A stretch of 64,000 bases of DNA from Kluyvera georgiana ATCC 51603 (GCF_001654985.1 NZ_LXEU01000042.1:1-64000); one strand, 5' to 3'. Counted from the first letter of the stretch, positions 40,016 to 51,958 are shown. Translations and numbers: made by a program. The notes: generated from the sequence alone by a model not told the origin.

Positions 40016-41602
40016 ATGAATAGAACGCGAAAAATAGGACTGGTAAATTACTTCGCCTACGGATCGGGAGATTTCCTCGGCGCGGGAACGACCGCGCTGA
40101 CCGCTGCATGGCTTCTCTATTTCTATACCACTTTCTGCGGGTTAAGCCCCATTGAGGCCACCTTTATCTTTGCCACCGCCAGGGTTCTGGATGCGGTGGT
40201 CAGTCCGTTAATGGGCTTCCTGACCGACAACTTCGGCTCTACCTGGTTAGGTAAACGCTTCGGTCGTCGTAAATTCTTCATTATGTTGGGTATCCCTTGC
40301 GTGTTCAGCTATTCCTTTATGTGGATAGGGGACATGGGCTTCTGGTATTACCTCCTGACCTATCTGATTTTTGACGTGGTCTACACCATGATCCTGGTAC
40401 CGTACGAAACGCTGGTACCGGAAATGACCGACGACTTCAAACAGAAAACCAAGTTCTCAGGCGCGCGTATTGGTATGGCTCAGATGTCGGCGATTCTGGC
40501 CTCCTTCCTGCCGGGTATCCTGCTGACTCATTTTGGTAAAGACAACGCCATTTCCTTCTTTTACGCCAGCCTGGTGTTCTCCGTACTGTGCGCGCTGATG
40601 CTAACCTTCGTCTGGTTCTTCACCTGGGAACGTCCGCGTGAAGAGTGGACCGCGGCAGCCCTGAAGGCCGAAGAAGAGAAAAAACACCTGACCTTTGGTC
40701 AGAGCATGAATCGCCTGTTTGTTGAACTGAGCTCCACGCTGCGCATCAAGATTTTCCGCCAGCATCTGGGCATGTACCTTGGCGGCTATATCGCCCAGGA
40801 CGTGTTCAACGCCGTCTTTACCTACTATGTGGTGTTTGTGCTGATGCAGGAAGCTTCCGTGGCTTCTAACCTGCTCGGCACAATGGCGATTTTCCAGTTC
40901 ATTGCCGTTATTGCCATGATCCCGCTGTGCATCCGCTTTGGGCCGGCACCGTCCTACCGTATGGTTGTCGTCCTGTTTGGTTTGGGTTCTTTCTCCTATG
41001 CGGCGCTGTACTACGCCGGCATGAGCGACATCTACTCGCTGCTGCTGCTGATCTCCGCTATCGCAGGCCTGGGTCGCGGGGGCATCAACTATGTACCGTG
41101 GAACACCTACACCTATATTTCTGACGTCGATGAAGTGATCACCGGTCAGCGTCGCGAAGGGATCTTCGCCGGCATCATGACCCTGACCCGCAAAGCCTCT
41201 CAGGCCGGTGCGGTCATGCTGGTGGGGATCATCATGCAGCTGTCCGGCTTTGTGTCCGGCCAGAAAACGCAGCCGCCTGAAGTCAGCCATACCATCCTGA
41301 TGATCCTCAGCATGGGTACCATCATCGTATTGGCGTTGGGCTTCCTCGTTTCCCTGCGCTTTAAGCTGAACCTGAAAACCCACAGCGTGCTGCGTGAAGA
41401 GACCGCGAAAATGCGTGAATCTGGCCACGTGATGCCTGAGACCGTTACGCCGCAGGCGCGCGCTACGGTCGAGATGCTGGCGGGGATGCCTTATGAATCC
41501 CTGTGGGGCAACAACAACATTGGCTACCTGAATCGTAACAAACCTGCTGCACCTTCACTGAAGCAGGCTGCAACATTGAATTCGACTTACAACAGAGGTT
41601 AA
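40016..41602 (+). CDS. GPH-family symporter, RhiT/TogT-like
   Basis: Inner-membrane glycoside-pentoside-hexuronide:cation symporter of 528 residues with about twelve membrane segments. Family hallmarks are visible: DNFGSTWLGKRFGRRKFF near 68-85 and VPYETLVPEMTDDF near 127-140. Genes of this type next to a GH105 hydrolase are named rhiT in pectin-degrading enterobacteria and import unsaturated rhamnogalacturonides. Followed 4 bp later by the hydrolase, with a KdgR-like operator upstream, which fits that role. The symbol is withheld because a second paralogue sits nearby. Confidence 0.85.
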   Translation: MNRTRKIGLVNYFAYGSGDFLGAGTTALTAAWLLYFYTTFCGLSPIEATFIFATARVLDAVVSPLMGFLTDNFGSTWLGKRFGRRKFFIMLGIPCVFSYSFMWIGDMGFWYYLLTYLIFDVVYTMILVPYETLVPEMTDDFKQKTKFSGARIGMAQMSAILASFLPGILLTHFGKDNAISFFYASLVFSVLCALMLTFVWFFTWERPREEWTAAALKAEEEKKHLTFGQSMNRLFVELSSTLRIKIFRQHLGMYLGGYIAQDVFNAVFTYYVVFVLMQEASVASNLLGTMAIFQFIAVIAMIPLCIRFGPAPSYRMVVVLFGLGSFSYAALYYAGMSDIYSLLLLISAIAGLGRGGINYVPWNTYTYISDVDEVITGQRREGIFAGIMTLTRKASQAGAVMLVGIIMQLSGFVSGQKTQPPEVSHTILMILSMGTIIVLALGFLVSLRFKLNLKTHSVLREETAKMRESGHVMPETVTPQARATVEMLAGMPYESLWGNNNIGYLNRNKPAAPSLKQAATLNSTYNRG

Positions 41603-41606
41603 GAAT

Positions 41607-42746
41607 ATGAAAGTTTGGCCCGTCAAACATAGCCCATTATTACGACAGCCGGAGCGCTTTATCTCCCGGGAAGAGCTGAAAGCCTTGATTCAGACGGTGA
41701 CGAACAATCTGGTGAATATCAAGGATGAAACCGGCCAATTTCTGCTGCGCCTGGACGATGGTCGCGTCATTGATACCAAAGGATGGGCAGGCTGGGAATG
41801 GACGCATGGCGTAGGGCTGTACGGTATTTATCAGTACTACCAGCAAACCGGCGATGTGGCGATGCGCGATATTATCGACAGCTGGTTTGCTGACCGTTTT
41901 GCCGAGGGGGCGACCACCAAAAACGTCAACACCATGGCGCCGTTCCTGACGCTGGCCTATCGCTATGAAGAGACGGGTAATCCGGCGTACCTGCCGTGGC
42001 TCGACAGCTGGGCGGAATGGGCGATGAATGAGATGCCGCGCACCGAACACGGCGGCATGCAGCACATCACGCTGGCGGAGGAAAACCATCAGCAGATGTG
42101 GGATGACACGCTGATGATGACCGTGCTGCCGCTGGCGAAAATCGGCAAGCTGCTGAATCGTCCTGAATATGTGGAAGAAGCGGTGTATCAGTTCCTGCTG
42201 CACGTGCAGAACCTGATGGACCGGGAAACCGGCCTGTGGTTCCACGGCTGGAGCTACGAAGGCAACCACAACTTTGCTAACGCCCGCTGGGCACGCGGCA
42301 ACAGCTGGCTGACCATCGTGATCCCAGACTTCCTTGAGCTGGTCGATCTGCCGGAAAACAACGCGACGCGTCGTTATCTGGTGCAGGTGCTGAACGCGCA
42401 GATTGCCGCGCTGGCGAAATGTCAGGATGAACGCGGGCTGTGGCACACCTTGCTGGACGATCCAAACTCCTATCTGGAAGCGTCAGCAACCGCCGGTTTT
42501 GCCTACGGTATTCTGAAAGCGGTGCGCAAGCGCTACGTGAGCCAAGAGTATGCGATCGTTGCGGAAAAAGCGATTAAAGGTATTGTGAAGCACATATCAC
42601 CGGAAGGTGAGCTGCTGCAAACCTCCTTTGGCACCGGCATGGGGTCTAACCTCGATTTCTACCGCGAAATCCCGCTGACCTCGATGCCATACGGGCAGGC
42701 GATGGCGATCCTGTGCCTGACCGAGTATTTACGTAAGTTCTTCTAA
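41607..42746 (+). CDS. rhiN: Unsaturated rhamnogalacturonyl hydrolase (GH105, RhiN/YteR-like)
   Basis: Cytosolic hydrolase of 379 residues with no signal peptide, predicted to release the unsaturated galacturonate from pectin-derived rhamnogalacturonan disaccharides, feeding the KduI/KduD-KdgK-Eda path. The GH105 (alpha/alpha)6 barrel is indicated by WAGWEWTHGVGLYG (near 55-68) and by MWDDTLMM (near 168-175), which holds the catalytic aspartate known from YteR. Co-transcribed with the GPH symporter upstream and ended by a strong terminator. Confidence 0.86.
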   Translation: MKVWPVKHSPLLRQPERFISREELKALIQTVTNNLVNIKDETGQFLLRLDDGRVIDTKGWAGWEWTHGVGLYGIYQYYQQTGDVAMRDIIDSWFADRFAEGATTKNVNTMAPFLTLAYRYEETGNPAYLPWLDSWAEWAMNEMPRTEHGGMQHITLAEENHQQMWDDTLMMTVLPLAKIGKLLNRPEYVEEAVYQFLLHVQNLMDRETGLWFHGWSYEGNHNFANARWARGNSWLTIVIPDFLELVDLPENNATRRYLVQVLNAQIAALAKCQDERGLWHTLLDDPNSYLEASATAGFAYGILKAVRKRYVSQEYAIVAEKAIKGIVKHISPEGELLQTSFGTGMGSNLDFYREIPLTSMPYGQAMAILCLTEYLRKFF

Positions 42747-42763
42747 GTTCTCTCTCTTCACCC

Positions 42764-42793
42764 ACCCGGCCACGTTAGTCGCCGGGTTTTTTA
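42764..42793 (+). terminator. Intrinsic terminator after rhiN
   Basis: Stem CCCGGC/GCCGGG with ten-base loop and TTTTTT. Confidence 0.85.
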
Positions 42794-42895
42794 TTACCCG
42801 GTAAATCAAAATTTTTTGCAATTTTCACTTTTAGTTATAAAAAATTTTTAAGTGGATCGCATTCTTGTGTGATGGGTAATAGCCGCAATGACATT

Positions 42896-42911
42896 AGTGA
42901 TATAGCTCACA
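42896..42911 (+). promoter_or_regulatory. CRP site upstream of the second GPH symporter
   Basis: AGTGA-TATAGC-TCACA matches 9 of 10 half-site positions. Catabolite control fits a sugar transporter. Confidence 0.7.
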
Positions 42912-42933
42912 TTTAACCCGCCGCCATAAGAAT

Positions 42934-42952
42934 ATAAAAACAGTGTTTCAAA
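42934..42952. promoter_or_regulatory. Candidate KdgR operator of the second GPH symporter
   Basis: ATAAAAACAGTGTTTCAAA holds the palindromic core AAACA-G-TGTTT and matches 13 of 18 consensus positions. It lies 27 bp from the chosen ATG, downstream of the CRP site, a good place for a repressor. Confidence 0.6.
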
Positions 42953-42978
42953 ATAATAAAACACGAGGTTTATTTTTC

Positions 42979-44547
42979 ATGGCAAGAAATACGGCTTCAG
43001 CCCCCCACGGGCTGCAGGGAAGACCTGTCAATCTGCGCCATCAATTGGCATACGGAGGCGGAAACCTCTTAGGTAGCGGCGCGCTGGCGATCAGCGGCGC
43101 GTGGCTGTTGTACTTCTACACCACCTTCTGCGGCCTGACGTTAATCGAAGCCGCGTTTATTTTCTCCGTTGCCAGCGTCATTGACGCCATCAGTAACCCG
43201 CTGATGGGTTACCTCACCGATAACTTCGGCAAAACGCGCCTTGGTAAGCGCTTTGGCCGCCGCCGCTTCTTCCTGCTGATCGGCATTCCGCTGATGATGT
43301 TCTACCCGCTGCTGTGGGTGGAAGGGCTGAGCTTCTGGTACTACCTGTGCACCTACGTGATGTTCGAGATTATTTATACCTCAGTTATGGTGCCGTACGA
43401 AACATTAGCCACCGAAATGACCGACGACTTCGCGCTGCGCTCGAAGCTGACAGGCTATAAAGCGATTTTTGGTAAGCTGGCAAACTTCCTCGCTGCCTTT
43501 ATTCCAGGGCAGTTCATTCTGCTGTACGGCAAAGATTCCGCGACCCCGTTCTTCCTGACCGGCCTGACCTACGGCGCGATCCTGATCGCGGCAGTAGCCT
43601 GCCTGTGGTACAACAGCTGGGAACGCCCGCGTGAAGAAGAGACGGAAGTACAGGCGAAAACCGGCTTGCTGAATACGCTGCTGTCGCTGGCGAAAGATAT
43701 GCGCTCAACCTTCTATCTGCGCGTGTTCCGTAAGCACCTTGGCATGTACCTGTGCGGTTTTGGCGCCGAGTGGCTGTTTGCCTCCATTTTTACCTACTTT
43801 GTTATTTTCGTTCTCCAGCACGATCCGGCGATGGTCGCCGGGCTGAACAGCCTTAACTCTATCCTGCAGCTGATCTCCACGGCGCTGTTTATCGGCCTGT
43901 GCGTGAAAAAAGGCTTCAGCAAGCCGTACATTATTGCGTTGAGCATCGTTATCTTCGCCGTGTTGCTCTATACCTCGCTGTGGTTCTTCCATTTGCCGGT
44001 GCATCTGGCGACCATTCTGATGTTCGGCATCACGATCATTTTCGGCCTGGGGACCGGCGGCGTGTACTACATCCCGTGGACCGTTTACACTTTCCTGGCG
44101 GACGTGGATGAAGTCTACACCGGCCGTCGCCGTGAGGGCATCTATGCCGGGGCGATGACCTTCTCCGGCAAGATTCTGCGTTCTATTATCGTGTTTGTGA
44201 TGGGAGCCATCCTCAGCTACTACGGCTTCCAGTCAAAAGCGCACGTGCAGCCGGAAAGCGCGGTTAACGCGATTGCGGTAGTGTTCTGCGGCGGCGTAGC
44301 GTTGCTGGCGCTGATGGCGATTGTCTTCAGTAAGCAGATGAAGCTGGATCGCGAAACGCACAAAGTGGTGTTGCAGGAAGTCGCGCGTATTAAAGCAGGC
44401 GGCAAGCTTGAGGATATCACCCCGGAAGTCCGTGCGGTGGTGGAAGACCTGGTAGGGCACCGCTACGAAGAGTGCTGGGGCAATAGTCCGCTGTTTAAAA
44501 ACGACGACGCCCCTGTTGTTGTGGAAGCGGTTTCCGCCGGGCGCTAA
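42979..44547 (+). CDS. Second GPH-family symporter, RhiT/TogT-like
   Basis: Inner-membrane symporter of 522 residues from the ATG at 42979, where GAGG stands 10 bases upstream; a GTG 36 bases earlier overlaps the KdgR-like operator and is unlikely. About twelve membrane segments and the same hallmarks as the gene at 40016 (DNFGKTRLGKRFGRRRFF; VPYETLATEMTDDF), with moderate identity across the length. It has its own CRP and KdgR-like sites, so it is a separate transcription unit, probably for a related uronate oligosaccharide. Confidence 0.85.
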   Translation: MARNTASAPHGLQGRPVNLRHQLAYGGGNLLGSGALAISGAWLLYFYTTFCGLTLIEAAFIFSVASVIDAISNPLMGYLTDNFGKTRLGKRFGRRRFFLLIGIPLMMFYPLLWVEGLSFWYYLCTYVMFEIIYTSVMVPYETLATEMTDDFALRSKLTGYKAIFGKLANFLAAFIPGQFILLYGKDSATPFFLTGLTYGAILIAAVACLWYNSWERPREEETEVQAKTGLLNTLLSLAKDMRSTFYLRVFRKHLGMYLCGFGAEWLFASIFTYFVIFVLQHDPAMVAGLNSLNSILQLISTALFIGLCVKKGFSKPYIIALSIVIFAVLLYTSLWFFHLPVHLATILMFGITIIFGLGTGGVYYIPWTVYTFLADVDEVYTGRRREGIYAGAMTFSGKILRSIIVFVMGAILSYYGFQSKAHVQPESAVNAIAVVFCGGVALLALMAIVFSKQMKLDRETHKVVLQEVARIKAGGKLEDITPEVRAVVEDLVGHRYEECWGNSPLFKNDDAPVVVEAVSAGR

Positions 44548-44568
44548 GGCACCCGACGTTCATGCCTC

Positions 44569-46440
44569 TTACCCCTGGGACGGCGGCTGCGGCTGACCGT
44601 TCTGGGGGGCAAAAAGATGGTCGAGGATTTGGCGCATCACCGGCGCCGCGACCACGCCGTCACTCCCCCCATTTTCCAGCACCAGCGCCACGGCCACCTG
44701 TGGATTTTTATACGGCGCAAAGGCGGTATAAAAAATATGGTCGCGCAGGCGGGTTGGAATCATCTTCGCGTTATAGGTCTGGTTCTCCTTCAGGCTGAAT
44801 ACCTGAGAGGTGCCGCTTTTGGCCGCAATACCGTACGGCGCGGTGTGGAAGAATTTGTAGCCGGTGCCGTTGGGGGCATTCGCCATGCCGAACATCGCCT
44901 GGCGTACCAGATTCCAGTAAGGTGAAGAGGCACTGGCAATCTGCGTTTCATTTTTGGGTTCCCGATAGGGTGTCACCGTGTTGCCGGATTCCTCGTCCTT
45001 CAGCAGGTGAGGGGGGATGACGCGACCATTATTGAGCAGCGCCACCATCGCTTTCACCATTTGAATTGGCGTGGCTATCCAGTAGCCCTGCCCGATGCCG
45101 ACCGAGATCGTATCCCCCTGATACCACGCTTTTTTATGCACCCGCTCTTTCCAACTGCGGCTAGGCAACAGACCGTTGTACTCTTCATCAAGATCGATGC
45201 CGGTGGGCTTGCCGTAGCCGAACTGGCTGAGCATAGTATGGATGCGGTCGATACCCATCATATAGGCCACCTGATAAAAGAAGGTATCGGCAGACTCTTC
45301 AATCGCTTTGGTCACATCGAGCATACCGTGGCCGGTTTTCTTCCAGTCGCGGTAATGGCGTTGGGTGCCCGGCAGGGTCCAGGTCGGCGCGCCGAAGAAG
45401 CTGGTTTGTGGGCTAATCACGCCGTCGAGCAGCGCCGACATCGCCATATAGGGTTTGACGGTTGAGGCAGGTGGGTACAGCCCCTGGGTCACGCGGTTAA
45501 TCAGCGGCAGATCTTTATCCTGCAACAAGGTGTTGTAGTCCTGATAGCTGATGCCTTTGACGAAGGGGTTGGGGTCATAGCTTGGGTTGGAGACCATCGC
45601 CAACACGGAACCGTCGTGCGGATCCTCCACCAGCACGGCGGCGCGCTGCCCGACCAGCAGGCTCTCAATATACTCTTGCAGATGCAGATCCAGCGTGAGG
45701 TGAATATCTTTACCCGCCACCGGCGGGACGTCTTTTAACAGACGAACGATGCGTCCGTGGTTATCAACTTCCACTTCCTGATAGCCGGTTTTACCGTGCA
45801 GTTCATTTTCGTAATAGCGCTCGATACCCTGCTTACCAATGTTGTGGTCGGCGGCATAGTTCTCGGCAATCCCTTCTTTATCCAGCGTTTTGAGATCGGT
45901 ATCGTTGATTTTCGACACGTAGCCCAGCACGTGCGCTAATTCGGCACCATACGGATACTGACGGTCCTCATAACTGTCAATCGTGACGCCGCTGAAACGG
46001 AACTGGTTCACGGAGAAGCGGGCAATTTCGACGTCGGTCAGCGCGTTTTTTAGCACCACCGGGCGATAGCGGCTGCTCGATTTTAAGGCCTTGTGGAATT
46101 GTTCAATATCATCAGGCGTCAGGTCGACCAGGGGCGTCAGTTGATGCAACAGGGCATCCATATCGCTGATTTTATAAGGCGTAACCGAAATATCGTACCA
46201 GGTCACGTTCTTGACCAGCGGAATGCCGTTGCGATCGTAAATAATGCCGCGCGTAGGCGCAACCGGCAGCATTTTGATGTCGTTGGCATCCGAGCGGGTG
46301 GTGTAGTAGTCGTGTTCCTCAACCTGGAGATGATACAGGTTGAAAATCAATATGCTAAAGCAGATGACGACCAGGCCAAAGGCCACTAGCGCGCGACGCA
46401 GAAAGAGTTTTCTCTCCGCTTCATAATCTCGAAATGTCAT
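44569..46440 (-). CDS. Penicillin-binding protein 2 paralogue (PBP2-SAL-like)
   Basis: Inner-membrane peptidoglycan transpeptidase of 623 residues. One N-terminal membrane helix (about 16-38), a pedestal domain, then the catalytic domain with Ser326-x-x-Lys329 (ASTVK), SAD at 383-385 and KSGT at 541-544. It resembles MrdA/PBP2 but sits beside argS, the place of the Salmonella paralogue PBP2-SAL, which works in acidic conditions. The authentic mrdA would be elsewhere with rodA. A Pro/Gln-rich tail ends the protein. It is absent from E. coli K-12 at this site. Confidence 0.88.
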   Translation of the reverse strand: MTFRDYEAERKLFLRRALVAFGLVVICFSILIFNLYHLQVEEHDYYTTRSDANDIKMLPVAPTRGIIYDRNGIPLVKNVTWYDISVTPYKISDMDALLHQLTPLVDLTPDDIEQFHKALKSSSRYRPVVLKNALTDVEIARFSVNQFRFSGVTIDSYEDRQYPYGAELAHVLGYVSKINDTDLKTLDKEGIAENYAADHNIGKQGIERYYENELHGKTGYQEVEVDNHGRIVRLLKDVPPVAGKDIHLTLDLHLQEYIESLLVGQRAAVLVEDPHDGSVLAMVSNPSYDPNPFVKGISYQDYNTLLQDKDLPLINRVTQGLYPPASTVKPYMAMSALLDGVISPQTSFFGAPTWTLPGTQRHYRDWKKTGHGMLDVTKAIEESADTFFYQVAYMMGIDRIHTMLSQFGYGKPTGIDLDEEYNGLLPSRSWKERVHKKAWYQGDTISVGIGQGYWIATPIQMVKAMVALLNNGRVIPPHLLKDEESGNTVTPYREPKNETQIASASSPYWNLVRQAMFGMANAPNGTGYKFFHTAPYGIAAKSGTSQVFSLKENQTYNAKMIPTRLRDHIFYTAFAPYKNPQVAVALVLENGGSDGVVAAPVMRQILDHLFAPQNGQPQPPSQG

Positions 46441-46564
46441 GAACAGTACCCAGTGTATAAGCCGCCTAATGATACGGAGCGGTCACGGGCATGACAGGCA
46501 AAAAATGTACCATCCCTCCTGGAAATGTGTCATTCCTTGTGTTTTGTAACAAATTGCAGTGAAC

Positions 46565-46600
46565 GTAGGCCGGATAAGGCGTTTGCGCCGCCATCCGGCA
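46565..46600. repeat. REP (palindromic unit) element
   Basis: GTAGGCCGGATAAGGCG...CGCCGCCATCCGGCA, the classic enterobacterial repetitive extragenic palindrome, between the PBP2 paralogue promoter and argS. Confidence 0.9.
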
Positions 46601-46634
46601 AGGTGCGTGGGGACGAAGGAGGGAATTCGGGAAA

Positions 46635-46665
46635 ATAAAAAAAGCCCGCGACATGCGCAGGCTTT
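46635..46665 (-). terminator. argS intrinsic terminator
   Basis: Read on the minus strand: AAAGCC-T-GCG/CGC-G-GGCTTT stem followed by seven T. Confidence 0.88.
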
Positions 46666-46684
46666 GTTATACCACTCGAAGTCA

Positions 46685-48418
46685 TTACATACGTTCGACG
46701 GTTTCGATACCCAGGGTATCCAGACCCAGCTTCAGCGTTTTCGCCGTCAGCAGTGCCAGCTTCAGGCGGCTATTACGCACCGCTTCGCTCTCTGCGGAGA
46801 GGATTGGACAGTGCTCGTAGAAGCCGGAGAACAGACCGGCAAGATCGTATAGATAGGCACACATCACGTGCGGCGTACCGTCGCGAGCGACCACATTCAG
46901 CGTTTCTTCGAACTGCAGCAGGCGTGCCGCCAGCTGGGCTTCACGATCTTCGGTAATGGAAACAGCAGCATTGACGATTGCGCTTTCTTCCAGCTCCGCC
47001 TTACGGAACACGGACAGCACGCGGGTATAGGCATACTGCATATACGGCGCGGTGTTGCCTTCGAAGGCCAGCATGTTGTCCCAGTCGAACACGTAGTCGG
47101 TGGTGCGGTTTTTGGAGAGATCCGCATATTTCACCGCGCCGATACCGACGACGTTGGCCAGTTTTTCCAGCTCGTCTGCTGGCATATCCGGGTTCTTCTC
47201 TGTCACCAGGCGACGTGCGCGCTCCAGCGCTTCGTCCAGCAGATCCGCCAGCTTCACGGTACCACCGGCACGGGTTTTGAACGGCTTGCCGTCTTTACCC
47301 AGCATCATGCCAAACATGTGGTGCTCCAGCGGAACGGAATCTGGCACGTAGCCGGCTTTACGCACGATGGTCCACGCCTGCATCAGGTGCTGGTGCTGAC
47401 GGGAGTCGATGTAGTACAGCACGCGGTCGGCATGCAGAGTTTCGTAACGATATTTCGCACAGGCGATATCGGTGGTGGTGTACAGGTAGCCGCCATCCTT
47501 TTTCTGGATAATGACGCCCATAGGCTCACCTTCTTTGTTCTTGAACTCGTCCAGGAACACTACGGTTGCGCCTTCGCTCTCCACCGCCAGACCTTTGGCT
47601 TTCAGGTCGGCTACGATACCCGGCAGCATTGGGTTGTACAGGCTTTCACCCATCACGTCGTCGCGGGTCAGGGTGACGTTCAGGCGATCGTAGGTCAGCT
47701 GGTTCTGGGTCATGGTGATGTCGACCAGCTGGCGCCACATTTTACGGAAGTATTCATCGCCGCCCTGCAGCTTCACCACGTAGCTACGCGCGCGCTCGGC
47801 GAAGGCTTCGTCTTCGTCGTAGTGTTTTTTCGCGTCGCGGTAGAAACCTTCGAGGTCGGCCAGCGCCATCTCACCGGCGTTGTCTTGCTGCTGTTTTTCC
47901 AGCCAGGCAATTAGCATACCGAACTGAGTGCCCCAGTCGCCGACGTGGTTGGCGCGGATAACCTTGTGACCCATCAATTCCAGGGTACGAACCGCCGCGT
48001 CGCCGATGATGGTGGAGCGCAGATGGCCCACGTGCATCTCTTTGGCGACGTTGGGCGCGGAGTAGTCAACCACGATAGTTTGTGCCTGCGGCTGCGCGAT
48101 GCCCAGACGATCGCTTTTCAACGCCTGAGTCACATGCTCGGCAAGGAATGCCGGATCGAGGAAGATATTGATAAAGCCAGGCCCGGCGATTTCCACTTTA
48201 TTGGCGATGCCATCAAGCTGGAGATGAGACAGTACCTGCTCTGCAAGTTGTCGCGGCGCCATGCCCAGTTTCTTGGCAACCGCCATCACGCCGTTAGCCT
48301 GATAGTCGCCGAACTGTACTTTTGCTGACTGACGAACCTGCGGTTCGCAATCGGCAGGTGCGCCTGCCGCAATCATGGCCTGACTGACTTTTTCTGAGAG
48401 AAGAGCCTGAATATTCAC
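46685..48418 (-). CDS. argS: Arginyl-tRNA synthetase
   Basis: Class I synthetase of 577 residues charging tRNA-Arg. HVGHLRS (HIGH-like) is near 128-134, followed by the catalytic Rossmann fold and a DALR anticodon-binding domain (last 120 residues), ending ETVERM. Length equals E. coli ArgS. It stands alone between the PBP2 paralogue and divergent yecM. Confidence 0.97.
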   Translation of the reverse strand: MNIQALLSEKVSQAMIAAGAPADCEPQVRQSAKVQFGDYQANGVMAVAKKLGMAPRQLAEQVLSHLQLDGIANKVEIAGPGFINIFLDPAFLAEHVTQALKSDRLGIAQPQAQTIVVDYSAPNVAKEMHVGHLRSTIIGDAAVRTLELMGHKVIRANHVGDWGTQFGMLIAWLEKQQQDNAGEMALADLEGFYRDAKKHYDEDEAFAERARSYVVKLQGGDEYFRKMWRQLVDITMTQNQLTYDRLNVTLTRDDVMGESLYNPMLPGIVADLKAKGLAVESEGATVVFLDEFKNKEGEPMGVIIQKKDGGYLYTTTDIACAKYRYETLHADRVLYYIDSRQHQHLMQAWTIVRKAGYVPDSVPLEHHMFGMMLGKDGKPFKTRAGGTVKLADLLDEALERARRLVTEKNPDMPADELEKLANVVGIGAVKYADLSKNRTTDYVFDWDNMLAFEGNTAPYMQYAYTRVLSVFRKAELEESAIVNAAVSITEDREAQLAARLLQFEETLNVVARDGTPHVMCAYLYDLAGLFSGFYEHCPILSAESEAVRNSRLKLALLTAKTLKLGLDTLGIETVERM

Positions 48419-48629
48419 CGGAATACCTTACGTTTTAGACGCCGTCACCTTACTGGTTCCGCGCCGGGTGTGGATAAATTAAGGCGGGAGTATACTGCAT
48501 TTGCCGGATGCCGTCAGCATTGGCCCAACGCCGCCTGAACAGGGATTAATCGCTTGTCCGCCTCATAGGTTGGTTCAGCGCCAACAACAGGGTAGATTAG
48601 CCTTTTCATTGATTAAGAGTAGGGCTGAA

Positions 48630-49196
48630 ATGGCAAACTGGCAGACGATGGCACAGCTACAGGATATTTCTGCGGATCTCCCGCGCTTCACCGAGGCGTT
48701 CAGCACGCTGGCCCAGCGTCTGGGGTTAGATATTGCCCCGCTTAACGCTGACCACATTTCGCTGCGCTGTCATCAAAATGCGACTGCCGAGCGCTGGCGT
48801 GCCGGGTTTGAACAGTGCGGTACGCTGCTGTCGGAAAATATCATCAATGGCCGGCCTATCTGCCTGTTCAAACTGGATGAGCCGGTGTGCGTCGCGCACT
48901 GGCGCTTTACGGTCGTTGAACTACCGTGGCCGGGTGAGAAGCGCTATCCCCATGAAGGTTGGGAACATATTGAAATCGTCCTGCCGGGCGAACCGGCGCA
49001 GCTTAATGCCCGCGCGCTGGCGTTGCTGTCCGATGACGGCCTGAGCCAGCCGGGTATTTCAGTGAAAACCAGTTCACCGAAAGGGGAACGCGAACGCTTG
49101 CCCAATCCCACCATGGCGGTGACCGACGGCAACGTGACGGTGAAATTTCATCCGTGGACGATTGAAGAGATCGTTGCCAGTGAACAGGCAGTGTAA
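48630..49196 (+). CDS. yecM: YecM family protein
   Basis: Cytosolic protein of 188 residues with the vicinal-oxygen-chelate-like fold known for E. coli YecM; metal binding has been suggested but the substrate is unknown. Conserved histidines are seen near 44, 84, 100 and 103 (NADHISLRCH; HEGWEHIEIV). The start at 48630 (MANWQTM) agrees with E. coli; a longer frame lacks a ribosome site and runs into the argS promoter region. Confidence 0.9.
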   Translation: MANWQTMAQLQDISADLPRFTEAFSTLAQRLGLDIAPLNADHISLRCHQNATAERWRAGFEQCGTLLSENIINGRPICLFKLDEPVCVAHWRFTVVELPWPGEKRYPHEGWEHIEIVLPGEPAQLNARALALLSDDGLSQPGISVKTSSPKGERERLPNPTMAVTDGNVTVKFHPWTIEEIVASEQAV

Positions 49197-49270
49197 CAAT
49201 GTGAGCTAACGCGGGGTCTGTCGCGCGGAACGGTGGCATGATCGGACGCTGGAGAAAAAGGGAGAGAGAC

Positions 49271-50011
49271 ATGGCATTGCTGGAGATCTGCTGTTATAGC
49301 ACGGAATGCGCGGTTATCGCGCAGCAGAACGGGGCCGATCGCATTGAACTGTGCGCCGCGCCGCTGGAAGGGGGGCTGACGCCGTCGTACGGCGTGTTGA
49401 GAGCCACTCGCCAGCGGGTGACGATTCCCGTCCATCCCATTATTCGCCCGCGCGGCGGTGATTTTTGTTATACAGACGGCGAGTTTGCCGCCATGCTGGA
49501 AGATGTTCGCCAGGTTCGTTCGTTGGGTTATCCCGGCGTTGTGATTGGCATACTCAACCCGGAAGGGCAGGTCGATGTACCGCGGATGCGACAAATTATG
49601 GTGGCTGCAGGGCCACTGGCGGTGACGTTCCACCGGGCGTTTGATATGTGTGCAAATCCGCTGCAAGCTGCTGATGCACTGGCGGAATTAGGTGTCGCCC
49701 GCATACTGACTTCGGGGCAACAGCCGTCGGCGGAAAAAGGTATTTCATTAATTCGGGAACTAATCGCCCGTAACGATACTCCAACCATTATGGCGGGTGC
49801 AGGTGTAAGAGCGAGCAACCTTTCACTCTTCCTGGAAGCCGGCGTCAAAGAAGTGCACAGTTCAGCAGGGCTTTGGCTGCCCTCCGACATGCGTTATCGC
49901 AACCCCGGATTGTCAATGTCAACGGATCCTGACGCTGATGAGTATTCGCGTTATGCCGTCGACGGTGCGGCAGTGGCCGCAATGAAAGCGATCATCACGC
50001 AGCATGAGTAG
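49271..50011 (+). CDS. cutC: CutC family protein
   Basis: TIM-barrel protein of 246 residues named for copper homeostasis, though its direct role in copper handling is disputed. The N-terminus [14 protein letters not shown] and the [19 protein letters not shown] segment are family hallmarks. AGGGAGAGA lies just before the ATG at 49271, and an upstream start is less likely. Followed by an efficient terminator. Confidence 0.93.
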   Translation: MALLEICCYSTECAVIAQQNGADRIELCAAPLEGGLTPSYGVLRATRQRVTIPVHPIIRPRGGDFCYTDGEFAAMLEDVRQVRSLGYPGVVIGILNPEGQVDVPRMRQIMVAAGPLAVTFHRAFDMCANPLQAADALAELGVARILTSGQQPSAEKGISLIRELIARNDTPTIMAGAGVRASNLSLFLEAGVKEVHSSAGLWLPSDMRYRNPGLSMSTDPDADEYSRYAVDGAAVAAMKAIITQHE

Positions 50012-50063
50012 CTAACGTTTTTTACCGTGCGTCATATCGCCCAATATGATGCTTGCTTGTACC

Positions 50064-50097
50064 AGGCCCCTGCCCATTAAACAGGGGCCTTTTTTTC
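50064..50097 (+). terminator. cutC intrinsic terminator
   Basis: Stem AGGCCCCTG/CAGGGGCCT with seven T. Confidence 0.92.
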
Positions 50098-50123
50098 TCC
50101 GTTATTTCCCCACTGCACCGTCG

Positions 50124-50205
50124 GTAGGCCGGATAAGGCGTTACGCCGCCATCCGGCATGTGCGCCGGGGTTACCCGATGGCGCTGTGCTTATCGGGCGT
50201 ACCGG
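50124..50205. repeat. BIME: two inverted REP elements
   Basis: A REP at 50124-50158 (GCCGGATAAGGCG...CCGCCATCCGGC) and a second, inverted unit at 50171-50205 (CCCGATGGCGCTGTGCTTATCGGG) lie between the converging cutC and cmoB genes. Confidence 0.85.
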
Positions 50206-50210
50206 ACAGA

Positions 50211-51958
<1,748 letters not shown>

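Noticed and set aside
48506-48545. REP-like sequence between argS and yecM
   Set aside because: GCCGGATGCCG and CCGCCTGAAC resemble REP arms but do not pair into the typical hairpin.
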